Shown: in pieces, positions 1 to 5,698 of the stretch
Numbering within the stretch: position 1 is the first letter of the stretch
Layout of the letters: each line of letters begins with the position of its first letter
From: an uncultured Ignavibacteriota bacterium
Lineage (GTDB): Bacteria > Bacteroidota > Ignavibacteria > UBA10030 > UBA8401
Assembly (NCBI GenBank): GCA_903907305.1
Contig: CAIVNT010000116.1
Location: 1-6,998, forward strand
Direction of reading: 5' to 3'
Length of the DNA: 6,998 nucleotides
The notes under the pieces: generated by a model
The model's database searches: none
What the model saw: only the letters and a program-made list of their open reading frames with translations
What the model was told of the DNA's origin: nothing
Program-made: the position numbers and the translations under genes

Positions 1-45
1 AACGGCGTTGGGACTATAGTTGAATTTCAATGTCATGGCAATTAA
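1..45 (+). CDS. Possible 3' end of an upstream gene (partial)
   Basis: Frame 1 is open from the window edge to a TAA at 43-45 and encodes NGVGTIVEFQCHGN. The GVGTxVEF pattern resembles the glycine-rich end of the HATPase domain of sensor histidine kinases (G-x-GT-x-[VF]-x-[FI]). With only 14 residues this is a hint, not an identification. The other two plus frames stop within the first 21 bases. If real, the gene ends 88 bp before the ispG start. Confidence 0.3.
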   Translation, partial: NGVGTIVEFQCHGN

Positions 46-69
46 AGAAGGAATTCGAAGAAAAGTAAA

Positions 70-75
70 TACAAT
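70..75 (+). promoter_or_regulatory. Possible -10 element upstream of ispG
   Basis: TACAAT matches the TATAAT consensus at 5 of 6 positions in an AT-rich stretch, 58 bp before the ispG ATG. No convincing -35 hexamer lies 16-18 bp upstream (the region reads AGAAGGA), so this is a weak call. Confidence 0.3.
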
Positions 76-88
76 AATTGAATAAGTT

Positions 89-112
89 CTCTGCGACTCC
101 GCGTCTCAGCGT
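89..112 (+). repeat. Three tandem degenerate 8-mers, CTCNGCGW, in the ispG leader
   Basis: The units CTCTGCGA, CTCCGCGT and CTCAGCGT follow each other without a gap and end 21 nt before the ispG ATG. Only the fourth and eighth bases vary. The block is GC-rich inside an otherwise AT-rich leader. It can also fold weakly: 91-97 pairs with 103-109 (six pairs, one C/T mismatch, 5-nt loop). Its function is unknown. Confidence 0.6.
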
Positions 113-122
113 TCATTGAATC

Positions 123-128
123 AAGGAA
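123..128 (+). promoter_or_regulatory. Ribosome binding site deciding the ispG start
   Basis: AAGGAA lies 5 nt before the ATG at 134. An in-frame TTG at 116 would give six more residues but has no Shine-Dalgarno sequence in front of it, so 134 is preferred. Confidence 0.6.
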
Positions 129-133
129 AAAAT

Positions 134-1270
134 ATGGAAAATATACTACCGGTCATTCAACCGAATCAGAACGGAAATTCGAACCCGAATCCGAACAGTT
201 ACAAGGTCGGCATCCGTCGTCACACTCGTCAAGTGAACATCGGCGGGATCAAAGTGGGCGGGGGTGCACCGATCTCTGTGCAGACAATGACGAAATCGAA
301 AACGGATGATATCAAGGGGACGGTGAAACAGATCATCGATGCGCATGAAGCCGGCTGCGATATCGTCCGTGTAACGGTAAATGATAAAGAAGCTGCGGAT
401 GCAATGGCGGAGATCGTCCGTCAATCCCCGCTGCCGATCGTTGCGGACATTCATTTCAATCATATCTTTGCGCTGAAAGCGGTTGAAGCGGGAGTTGCAA
501 AGGTCCGTATCAATCCGGGGAATATCGGTTCGAAGGACCGGATCCGTCAGGTGTTGACCGCTGCGAAAGACAAGGGGATTCCGATCCGTATCGGCGTCAA
601 TTCCGGTTCGCTGGAAGAGGATATCCTTGAAAAATACGGTTATCCCACTGCGGAAGCATTGTATGAATCAGCGATGCGGCATGTCGGTATCTGCGATGAG
701 TTCAATTTCCGCGATGTGATTATCTCCGTGAAATCGACGGATGTTCGTTTGATGATCGAAGCGTACCGCTTAGTGGCGCAAAGAACGGATATTCCGCTGC
801 ATCTTGGTGTGACCGAAGCTGGACTGACTCGGATCGGCACCATCAAATCCGCTGTCGGCATCGGCGCTCTTCTTGCCGAAGGGATCGGCGATACGATCCG
901 TGTTTCATTGACGGACGAACCGGTGAAGGAAGTGGAGGTCGGTAAAGAGATCCTCCGTTCACTCGGACTCGCAACACGTAACGTGGAATTGATCGCTTGT
1001 CCCACATGCGGCCGTCTGGAGATCGATCTGTTCGGCATCATGGCCGAACTCGAAAAGCGTCTTGAGGGAGTGAAGAAACCGGTGAAGATCGCTGTGCTTG
1101 GATGCGTCGTGAACGGTCCCGGCGAAGCGAGCGATGCTGATATCGGTATCGCAGCGGGAAAAGGGGTCGGCATTCTGTACCGGAAAGGTGTGATGATCCG
1201 GAAGATAAAAGAGAGTGAGATCGTTGATGTGGTGGTGGAGGAAGTGCATAATTTCCAGCCTGAAAACTAG
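134..1270 (+). CDS. ispG: 4-hydroxy-3-methylbut-2-enyl diphosphate synthase (IspG/GcpE)
   Basis: This 378-residue enzyme catalyses the penultimate step of the MEP isoprenoid pathway, converting 2-C-methyl-erythritol 2,4-cyclodiphosphate to HMBPP in the cytosol with electrons from flavodoxin or ferredoxin. An N-terminal TIM barrel starts near residue 22 (VGIRRHTRQVNIG, then GGGAPISVQTMT) and includes VADIHFN and VRINPGNIG. The C-terminal cluster domain carries CPTCGR and CVVNGPGE. Counting from ATG 134, the [4Fe-4S] ligands are C289, C292, C324 and E331. This is the same spacing as E. coli C270, C273, C305 and E312, with a constant +19 offset from an Asn/Pro-rich N-terminal extension. There is no large inserted middle domain, so this is the short two-domain form rather than the three-domain form of plants, Bacteroidales and Chlorobia. 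An intrinsic terminator follows directly. The identification is very secure. Confidence 0.97.
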   Translation: MENILPVIQPNQNGNSNPNPNSYKVGIRRHTRQVNIGGIKVGGGAPISVQTMTKSKTDDIKGTVKQIIDAHEAGCDIVRVTVNDKEAADAMAEIVRQSPLPIVADIHFNHIFALKAVEAGVAKVRINPGNIGSKDRIRQVLTAAKDKGIPIRIGVNSGSLEEDILEKYGYPTAEALYESAMRHVGICDEFNFRDVIISVKSTDVRLMIEAYRLVAQRTDIPLHLGVTEAGLTRIGTIKSAVGIGALLAEGIGDTIRVSLTDEPVKEVEVGKEILRSLGLATRNVELIACPTCGRLEIDLFGIMAELEKRLEGVKKPVKIAVLGCVVNGPGEASDADIGIAAGKGVGILYRKGVMIRKIKESEIVDVVVEEVHNFQPEN

Positions 1271-1275
1271 TGGAG

Positions 1276-1308
1276 CACAGCCGGTAACCAGTCCGGCTTT
1301 GTTTTTTT
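1276..1308 (+). terminator. Intrinsic terminator of ispG
   Basis: AGCCGG (1279-1284) pairs with CCGGCT (1293-1298) around an 8-nt loop. Two more outer pairs are possible across one mismatch. The T-rich run at 1298-1308 is interrupted by a single G. The first base after the run is the A of the next gene's ATG. Confidence 0.8.
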
Positions 1309-2118
1309 ATGATAAAACAAACCGGTCCGGAAAAGATCATCGTTAAAGCGTTCGACGTTGCATCATCGTACGACCTGAAAGCTGCTCGCGATATCCTCGT
1401 GAACAATTTTGCAGCGAAAGTGCTCAATATGAATCCGCTGCTCGTGCAGATCGGAAATCATAAAATGATCGGGTTGTTCGATTATGGTTCGATCGTCTTC
1501 TTCAATCACTTCCAGGCGGAGATCACGGAGACGCTGGACACGCTTCGAGGCTGTGCTCACCGACCGAACCGCAGATTCAGCGAAGATGAGTATGTATTGA
1601 GCATAACATCGCGCCTGCAGATGCCCGAGGGGACAGAAGAACTCTTCATCAAGGAATTCAACAGGGATATCGCAATGGTGGTCAGTGTTGTGCTGAGCCG
1701 TTCGGTATCGCTGGAATACTATGAATCGCTCGTCTCCGATACGTTCGCTCAATTGGAAGAATCGGTCTCCACACTGGCACGAGAAGGACGAATCCAAAAG
1801 AACGAAAAGACGCTGACAAAGGAAGTAGGGCTTGCGATATCGGTGGAGCAGGAACTGGCCTACAATCTTTCGGCATTCGACGAACCGGAGATCGTCTGGA
1901 GCAGCGGAAAAAAGATCGATGAACTCTATAAGAAATTGAAACGTGAATTCGATCTTGATGACCGTATCCGCGCCATTCAGCAGAAGGTCTCCATCATCTC
2001 CCGGTCGAGCACGTTCGTGATATCGCGTCTTGAAGCACAGCGTGCTCAGATCCTGGAATGGATCATTATTATTCTGATCGTTTCAGAGATCATACTCGCC
2101 CTTATGGGAATAATGTGA
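1309..2118 (+). CDS. DUF155 / RMND1-Sif2 family membrane-anchored protein
   Basis: A 269-residue protein recognised as the DUF155 (RMD1/RMND1/Sif2) family, known from yeast and mitochondrial proteins and widespread in bacteria. The molecular function of the bacterial members is not established. Visible family marks are FDYGSIVFFN (57-66), the SRSVSLEYYE stretch, DEPEIVW (191-197), a charged and probably coiled-coil helix (about 200-245), and a single C-terminal transmembrane helix (about 251-268, starting EWIIIILIVSEI). This predicts a soluble N-terminal domain tail-anchored in the inner membrane. ATG 1309 is the only usable start: an in-frame TAA lies at 1285-1287 and no other start codon intervenes. 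No Shine-Dalgarno sequence is present, because the start abuts the T-tract of the ispG terminator. Expression may depend on read-through or an internal promoter in ispG. The family call is strong; the role is unknown. Confidence 0.88.
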   Translation: MIKQTGPEKIIVKAFDVASSYDLKAARDILVNNFAAKVLNMNPLLVQIGNHKMIGLFDYGSIVFFNHFQAEITETLDTLRGCAHRPNRRFSEDEYVLSITSRLQMPEGTEELFIKEFNRDIAMVVSVVLSRSVSLEYYESLVSDTFAQLEESVSTLAREGRIQKNEKTLTKEVGLAISVEQELAYNLSAFDEPEIVWSSGKKIDELYKKLKREFDLDDRIRAIQQKVSIISRSSTFVISRLEAQRAQILEWIIIILIVSEIILALMGIM

Positions 2119-2153
2119 CCATGGGTCGACCGACGATCACTCAGCCCGTACAC

Positions 2154-2186
2154 AAAAAAACCTTCCGGCGGAAGGTCCTTTTGTTT
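2154..2186. terminator. Bidirectional terminator between convergent genes
   Basis: ACCTTCC (2160-2166) and GGAAGGT (2170-2176) form a perfect 7-bp stem with a 3-nt loop. On the minus strand the stem runs directly into a T-tract (A7 at 2154-2160 on plus), ideal for ending the DUF6249 transcript. On the plus strand it is followed by CC and TTTTGTTT, a weaker terminator for the DUF155 gene. Confidence 0.85.
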
Positions 2187-2210
2187 CTTCGCGATGCACA
2201 AGATCCTCAG

Positions 2211-2582
2211 TTATTCTTCTTTCTTCTGGTCCAGCTCCATTAATCGCTTATTAGCGATCGCATAGAACGTGATCAATCCGAGTCCGCCGAACAGGAAGAT
2301 GATCCCTGCAGTGACCTGTTCTTCATGTCCGAAGAACATTTGTGAAAGAAATGCGCTGAGTAGAATACCGACGCCGATGAAGAGCGCGAGCAGTCCGAAT
2401 TTCAGTGACGTAAAAGGATTCACTTTGAATTTGAGTCCGCCATAGAGGTACTTTAATTCTTCCGAGATAAGACCTTTCTCAATGATCGTCATCCGTTCTT
2501 TGTGACGCGTATCGAAAAATTTCCACAATACTGCCGCTGTGCCGCCGAACAGGAAAATAGGTACTACGACTTCCGCTTCCAT
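2211..2582 (-). CDS. DUF6249-like small membrane protein
   Basis: A 123-residue protein with three predicted transmembrane helices (about 5-22, 60-80 and 90-110). A conserved-looking cytoplasmic segment, RHKERMTIIEKG (26-37), follows the first helix, and the C-terminus is charged (LDQKKEE). This architecture, with a membrane helix followed by +xER-x-x-IIEKG, matches the DUF6249 family common in Bacteroidota, whose function is unknown. The start is supported by GGAG (2588-2591 on plus) 5 nt before the ATG. A strong terminator lies 24 bp past the stop. The gene is divergent from an ECF sigma operon. Its upstream region holds a minus-strand promoter with the same -35 and -10 boxes and the same spacing as the sigma gene's own ECF-type promoter, so it is probably a member of that sigma factor's regulon (inference). 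The gene is secure; the family name is from memory. Confidence 0.85.
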   Translation of the reverse strand: MEAEVVVPIFLFGGTAAVLWKFFDTRHKERMTIIEKGLISEELKYLYGGLKFKVNPFTSLKFGLLALFIGVGILLSAFLSQMFFGHEEQVTAGIIFLFGGLGLITFYAIANKRLMELDQKKEE

Positions 2583-2613
2583 AGGATCTCCATAATGTGA
2601 TAGTTGATGTTTG

Positions 2614-2642
2614 TTGACTGCTTTCTTACTTTGACCTGTAAT
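2614..2642 (+). promoter_or_regulatory. Housekeeping-type promoter toward the ECF sigma operon
   Basis: TTGACT (2614-2619) and TGTAAT (2637-2642), each 5 of 6 to the sigma-70 consensus, are separated by exactly 17 bp. Transcription would start near 2649, leaving a leader of about 108 nt before the sigma gene. The -10 region overlaps the divergent ECF-type promoter on the other strand. Confidence 0.55.
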
Positions 2643-2659
2643 GCGGGGTGAAGGTTTCA
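2630..2659 (-). promoter_or_regulatory. ECF-type promoter driving the DUF6249 gene
   Basis: Read on the minus strand, TGAAACCTT (2659-2651) is followed by 16 nt and then TCAAA (2634-2630), preceded by GG. This is an RpoE-like layout, with an AAC core in the -35 and TCAAA as the -10. The predicted start is near 2623, about 40 nt before the ATG at 2582. It matches the plus-strand promoter at 2701-2731 in sequence and spacing. Confidence 0.65.
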
Positions 2660-2710
2660 GTCAATACATTACTTATACTATCGTCCCGGAGACAGGATCA
2701 TGAAACCTTC
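2650..2710. repeat. Perfect 10-bp inverted repeat made by two divergent -35 boxes
   Basis: GAAGGTTTCA (2650-2659) and TGAAACCTTC (2701-2710) are exact reverse complements separated by 41 bp. Matching -10 boxes lie 16 nt beyond each TGAAACCTT on the outward-facing strand, so the repeat is best read as two facing-away promoters rather than as one operator. Confidence 0.8.
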
Positions 2711-2731
2711 CTGCAAGGGATGCGGTCTAAA
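2701..2731 (+). promoter_or_regulatory. ECF-type autoregulatory promoter of the sigma/anti-sigma operon
   Basis: TGAAACCTT (2701-2709), a 16-nt spacer, then TCTAA (2726-2730), preceded by GG. It shares nine -35 bases, the GGTC of the -10 and the exact spacing with the divergent minus-strand promoter. Transcription would start near 2737, about 20 nt before the sigma ATG. ECF factors commonly activate their own operon. The 8-bp palindrome GAACGTTC (2737-2744) sits at the predicted start. Confidence 0.65.
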
Positions 2732-2757
2732 CTGGTGAACGTTCTCGTAAAGGGTAA

Positions 2758-3345
2758 ATGAAATCCACTGATACTGACATCGTCCGCCGGGTGATCGACG
2801 GCGACAGCCGCGCGTACGCCGAATTGGTGGACCGCCATAAGGATAAGGCGATGACCCTTGCCGTGCGGATGCTGAAGGACCGTCGCGAAGCGGAGGAGGC
2901 TCTGCAGGATGCATTCGTCCGAGCGTTCCGGGCACTGCCGGCATTCGAATGGAAGGCCAGTTTCTCTACGTGGTTCTATCGTATCGTCTTCAATGTCTGC
3001 TCGTCACGACTCAGCAGGCGGGGCGATACAACGATGCTCTCTATTGATAAAGAAAATGACGAAGATCTAAAGATGGAGATCCAATCGCAGGATGATGAAC
3101 CGGATAAGGAATTGGAGATGAAGGAATTCAATTCCATCGTTCGCAACGAGATCGGCAAAATGGAACCGGCATACGCAACGATCCTTACGATGTTCTTCCT
3201 CCAGGAAATGAGTTACGAAGAAATAATCAGTGTTACCGGACTCCCGCTGGGGACGGTAAAGAACAGATTGTTCCGTGCCAGGATGCAGCTGCGCAGTGCA
3301 GTCCTTCGGCGTTTTTCAGCAACGAAAGTGATGGTGAATATATGA
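2758..3345 (+). CDS. ECF-family RNA polymerase sigma factor (RpoE-like)
   Basis: A 195-residue sigma-70 family protein of group 4, which directs core RNA polymerase to stress promoters. The sigma-2 domain covers about residues 8-90, with AEEALQDAFVRAFRAL (45-60) as the region 2.2 core-binding helix and SFSTWFYRIVFN (68-79) in the DNA-melting and -10-reading part. An acidic linker (about 95-120) leads to sigma-4. Its helix-turn-helix is at about 152-177 (SYEEIISVTGLPLGTVKNRLFRAR), which would read the -35 element. AAAGGG lies 3 nt before the ATG, a short spacing. The stop overlaps the anti-sigma start by 4 bp (ATGA), implying translational coupling. A self-directed ECF-type promoter at 2701-2731 and a housekeeping promoter at 2614-2642 precede it. 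The family is secure; the ECF subgroup and the signal are not determined. Confidence 0.95.
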   Translation: MKSTDTDIVRRVIDGDSRAYAELVDRHKDKAMTLAVRMLKDRREAEEALQDAFVRAFRALPAFEWKASFSTWFYRIVFNVCSSRLSRRGDTTMLSIDKENDEDLKMEIQSQDDEPDKELEMKEFNSIVRNEIGKMEPAYATILTMFFLQEMSYEEIISVTGLPLGTVKNRLFRARMQLRSAVLRRFSATKVMVNI

Positions 3346-3905
3346 AAGACTCCCGTTGGCCCACACAACAGGAATTGATGGAATACGTTGACGGAGCTCT
3401 CGCCCCGCAACGGTTCCTTGAGATCGATCAAATGCTTTTGAATTCCGTGAAATTACAGCGCGAGGTTACGCTGTTGCGGATGATGCGGCAGAGCGTTGCA
3501 CGCACTATCATCTCGCCACACAGGAATTTCACCGACAATGTTCTCGCCGAAGTCGATCCTCAGAGCACAACATCGTTCTGGTACCGTATGGCAGATAATT
3601 CGTCGAATATCTTTGCAATGGTGATCGTTCTTTCACTGATAGGGATGGTGATCCTCTCTGTTCCAGGCGCGGCGCACACCGAAAAAAGTATCATCTCCAA
3701 AACGATGGATTCATATTCATCCGTGATCTCATCGGCGATTGATGGTATCAATAATTGGACCACGCAATATGCCGGACCGGTACAGAGAATGACTGAAACA
3801 TTCTCCGGTAAATTGATGCTGATAGCATTGGGTGTATTCTTTTTGTTCGCTGCTGTTGATGAAGTAATCGGCAAACGGTACTTCCGCATTTCGAACAAGC
3901 GATAG
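3342..3905 (+). CDS. Membrane anti-sigma factor without zinc ligands, partner of the ECF sigma factor
   Basis: A 187-residue protein translated from an ATG that overlaps the sigma stop codon. Its N-terminal cytoplasmic part (about 5-55; TQQELMEYVDGALAP, then a helical LxREVxLLRxMRQSV stretch) has the shape of an anti-sigma binding domain. The protein contains no cysteine at all, so the His-Cys-Cys zinc site of the ZAS family is absent. Two transmembrane helices are visible, at about 89-107 (IFAMVIVLSLIGMVILSV) and 157-174 (KLMLIALGVFFLFAAV). They enclose a periplasmic loop of about 50 residues rich in Ser, Thr and Asn, and leave a short basic cytoplasmic tail. The function is inferred from gene order, overlap and topology rather than from strong sequence similarity. 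Release of the sigma factor could be by regulated proteolysis, but nothing in the window shows the protease. Confidence 0.8.
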   Translation: MKDSRWPTQQELMEYVDGALAPQRFLEIDQMLLNSVKLQREVTLLRMMRQSVARTIISPHRNFTDNVLAEVDPQSTTSFWYRMADNSSNIFAMVIVLSLIGMVILSVPGAAHTEKSIISKTMDSYSSVISSAIDGINNWTTQYAGPVQRMTETFSGKLMLIALGVFFLFAAVDEVIGKRYFRISNKR

Positions 3906-3949
3906 CTGCACGAAAAGCGATTACAGGTGCTGTCGGGATGCGGTTTTTT
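3884..3949 (+). terminator. Possible weak terminator after the sigma/anti-sigma operon
   Basis: CCGCAT (3884-3889, inside the end of the anti-sigma gene) can pair with ATGCGG (3938-3943), directly followed by six Ts (3944-3949). The 48-nt loop is long but holds a nested GCAC/GTGC pairing (3908-3911 with 3927-3930). This is an imperfect candidate. Confidence 0.3.
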
Positions 3950-3980
3950 GAATATCACCTCGAATTCCGCTGAACATTTC

Positions 3981-4009
3981 TTGCACCCCCAACCAGTTTT
4001 TAGTATTTT
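3981..4009 (+). promoter_or_regulatory. Candidate promoter of the glycosyltransferase gene
   Basis: TTGCAC (3981-3986) and TATTTT (4004-4009, followed by G) are 17 bp apart in an AT-rich gap 43 bp before the ATG. TA-N2-TTG preceded by TTG about 20 nt upstream also resembles the Bacteroidota-type promoter (TAnnTTTG), one base short. Confidence 0.35.
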
Positions 4010-4051
4010 GTCAGCACATGTCAGTAAGATAGAAAGAGACCGTGCAGATCA

Positions 4052-5644
4052 ATGGCTAAAAAACAGACCGCCCGAACCGTCGCAGAATCAAAATCCTCAA
4101 ACGATATTTCCCTGTTCCCATTCTTTTCGCCACAACTGCAGCATCCGTTTGCCGGTGCAGTGATTGCGGTGACGTATTTGATCGGTATCCTGTATGTCGG
4201 ATTGACGTATCATGTTGTCGGCGATTATAATGTCGAGACGGATTTCTTTCAGTCGTATGTTCCGATGGGGAAAGATATTCTTCGCGGTATTTGGACGATC
4301 GAAGAATTCCGGGGCCCCGGATATCCAATGATCCTGGCTCTCTTCGGAAAATTCATCGGCAACTTTTTTACTGCGGGAATCGTTGTCTCGGCTGTGACCG
4401 CATCTCTTACCCTATTCTTCACCTTTGAAGTCCTTAAAAAATTATTCCGTGTCGATCTGGCATTCATCGTTGTTCTGTTGACAGGTTTCAACCTGACGTT
4501 TGTTCAATATGCATATACCGCCGGAACGGATATGACATTCAATTGCTTTACTGCCGCCGCGGTCTATTTCTTAATGAAGAGCGAGCGGGTGTCGATTGTG
4601 AACCTGATCATTGCCGCACTGGCATCGGCACTGGCATATCTTACTCGGTACAACGGCATTTTCGTTCTCGTTGCAGTTCCAGTGGTGATCATCGGATTCA
4701 ACATCTATGATCTGCCGATGAAGAGACGGATGTTCATGTCCGGACTTTTTCTGATCGGTTTCTTTCTCTTCATATCACCCTGGGGAGTGTATTGTCTGAA
4801 TGAGAAGGGAAGTTTCTTCTATAATAAGAACTATCTCAATATTGCGTATGAAATGTTCGCTAAAGGAAAGGTTGGCTGGGATCAATATTGGAATGTTGAG
4901 TCGACGAAATATCATTCCCTCGGTCAAGTCATTTTTGCTGACCCCGCCCTGTTCGTCTCCACAATTATCGGGAATCTGTTCGAGCATTTGAAAAACGACC
5001 TATTGAAACTGATGGGATGGGAGACGGGAGTCTTCATTGTCGTCGGAGCGATCGGTCTTTGGAAAAACCGGCCGAACCGCCGGCAGGCGGCATATTTTGC
5101 CTTCGGTGCACTCATGTTCTCGGTTCTGCTCCTGGTATTCTATGGCGAGCGATTTTCCATGTTCCTGATCCCTGTTTATGGATCATTTGCGATGGCTGTG
5201 CTGATGTGGGACCGTTGGAGATCAGTTCCGTTCTATAATGGATTCATGATCGCAGCTGTTCTCATCGTATGGACGTTGACGACGTCGTATAATTTCAACA
5301 AAGAAAATATCGACTCCGGTCCCAAAGAGATCAAAGTGATCGCGGACTGGTTCAATGCCAATGTGAATGACCAGGATGAAACGAAGATCATCGTCTGCCG
5401 GAAACCGCATATCGCATTCTACACCAATAAAACGATGAAGTATTTCCCGTATGTAACTTCGTTTGAAGCGCTGGAGCAGGAAGTGAAGAAACTGAATGCG
5501 ACTTATTTCTTTTATGGTATCTTCGAAGCAAATATGCGTCCCGAATTCCAGCAGCTGCTCGATCCGCGCAATGCACCGACATGGCTTGAGCCGATTACCT
5601 ATACGGTCAATCCTCCGTCTGTCTTATATCGTGTAAAGAAATAA
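4052..5644 (+). CDS. GT-C type membrane glycosyltransferase (GT39/ArnT-like)
   Basis: A 530-residue polytopic membrane protein of the dolichyl/undecaprenyl-phosphate-sugar-dependent GT-C class. After a hydrophilic N-terminus and a first helix (about 34-53) comes a periplasmic loop with E62 and D64 (YNVETDFFQ), the acidic position expected to be catalytic in this class, then FRGPGYPMI (86-94). Further helices follow through about 412, with a second acidic position (TAGTDMTF, D160), YLTRYNG (196-202) and YGERFSMFLIPVY (364-376), the RY-type motif of GT39-like proteins. The last 115 residues form a soluble domain (KVIADWFNANV, IVCRKPHIAFYT) typical of the C-terminus of such enzymes. Acceptor and sugar cannot be read from sequence; lipid A, glycoprotein or cell-surface glycan are all possible. 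The ATG at 4052 has only a weak AGAAAGAGA upstream at long spacing. No other glycan genes are adjacent. Confidence 0.85.
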   Translation: MAKKQTARTVAESKSSNDISLFPFFSPQLQHPFAGAVIAVTYLIGILYVGLTYHVVGDYNVETDFFQSYVPMGKDILRGIWTIEEFRGPGYPMILALFGKFIGNFFTAGIVVSAVTASLTLFFTFEVLKKLFRVDLAFIVVLLTGFNLTFVQYAYTAGTDMTFNCFTAAAVYFLMKSERVSIVNLIIAALASALAYLTRYNGIFVLVAVPVVIIGFNIYDLPMKRRMFMSGLFLIGFFLFISPWGVYCLNEKGSFFYNKNYLNIAYEMFAKGKVGWDQYWNVESTKYHSLGQVIFADPALFVSTIIGNLFEHLKNDLLKLMGWETGVFIVVGAIGLWKNRPNRRQAAYFAFGALMFSVLLLVFYGERFSMFLIPVYGSFAMAVLMWDRWRSVPFYNGFMIAAVLIVWTLTTSYNFNKENIDSGPKEIKVIADWFNANVNDQDETKIIVCRKPHIAFYTNKTMKYFPYVTSFEALEQEVKKLNATYFFYGIFEANMRPEFQQLLDPRNAPTWLEPITYTVNPPSVLYRVKK

Positions 5645-5652
5645 ATCTGCAA

Positions 5653-5675
5653 TTGTGTGGGGAGCAACCTCACAA
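5653..5675 (+). other. Imperfect stem-loop between the glycosyltransferase and ymdB-like genes
   Basis: TTGTGTGG (5653-5660) pairs with CCTCACAA (5668-5675) with one T/T mismatch and a 7-nt loop. No T-tract follows, so it is not an intrinsic terminator. It sits 11 nt before the next gene's Shine-Dalgarno sequence and could act on mRNA processing or translation. Confidence 0.4.
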
Positions 5676-5686
5676 CTGAATCTATC

Positions 5687-5692
5687 GGAAAG
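5687..5692 (+). promoter_or_regulatory. Ribosome binding site deciding the ymdB-like start
   Basis: GGAAAG lies 6 nt before ATG 5699. A GTG at 5657 opens the same frame 14 codons earlier, but it falls in the stem-loop, lacks a Shine-Dalgarno sequence and would add residues not expected in this family. Confidence 0.6.
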
Positions 5693-5698
5693 AATATC

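Noticed and set aside
640..1173. A 177-codon open frame on the minus strand inside ispG.
   Set aside because: It is fully antisense to a conserved ispG, lacks family features, and its Ser/Pro/Arg-rich translation is typical of a shadow frame.
2674..2679. TATACT as a -10 box for the sigma operon.
   Set aside because: No -35 hexamer is found 16-18 bp upstream, and the TTGACT/TGTAAT pair and the ECF-type boxes explain the region better.
2641..2738. Two tiny ATGA-linked reading frames before the sigma gene: 20 codons from 2641, and MKPSCKGCGLNW from 2700, the latter with GGAG 8 nt upstream and a CxxC pair.
   Set aside because: They overlap the two promoter elements, would be transcribed only from the housekeeping promoter, if at all (the first lies at or before its predicted start), and are short enough to occur by chance. 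A leader-peptide role cannot be supported.
3791..3799. TGAAACATT inside the anti-sigma gene as a further ECF -35 box.
   Set aside because: No TCWAA-like -10 box lies 15-17 nt downstream and no gene start follows.
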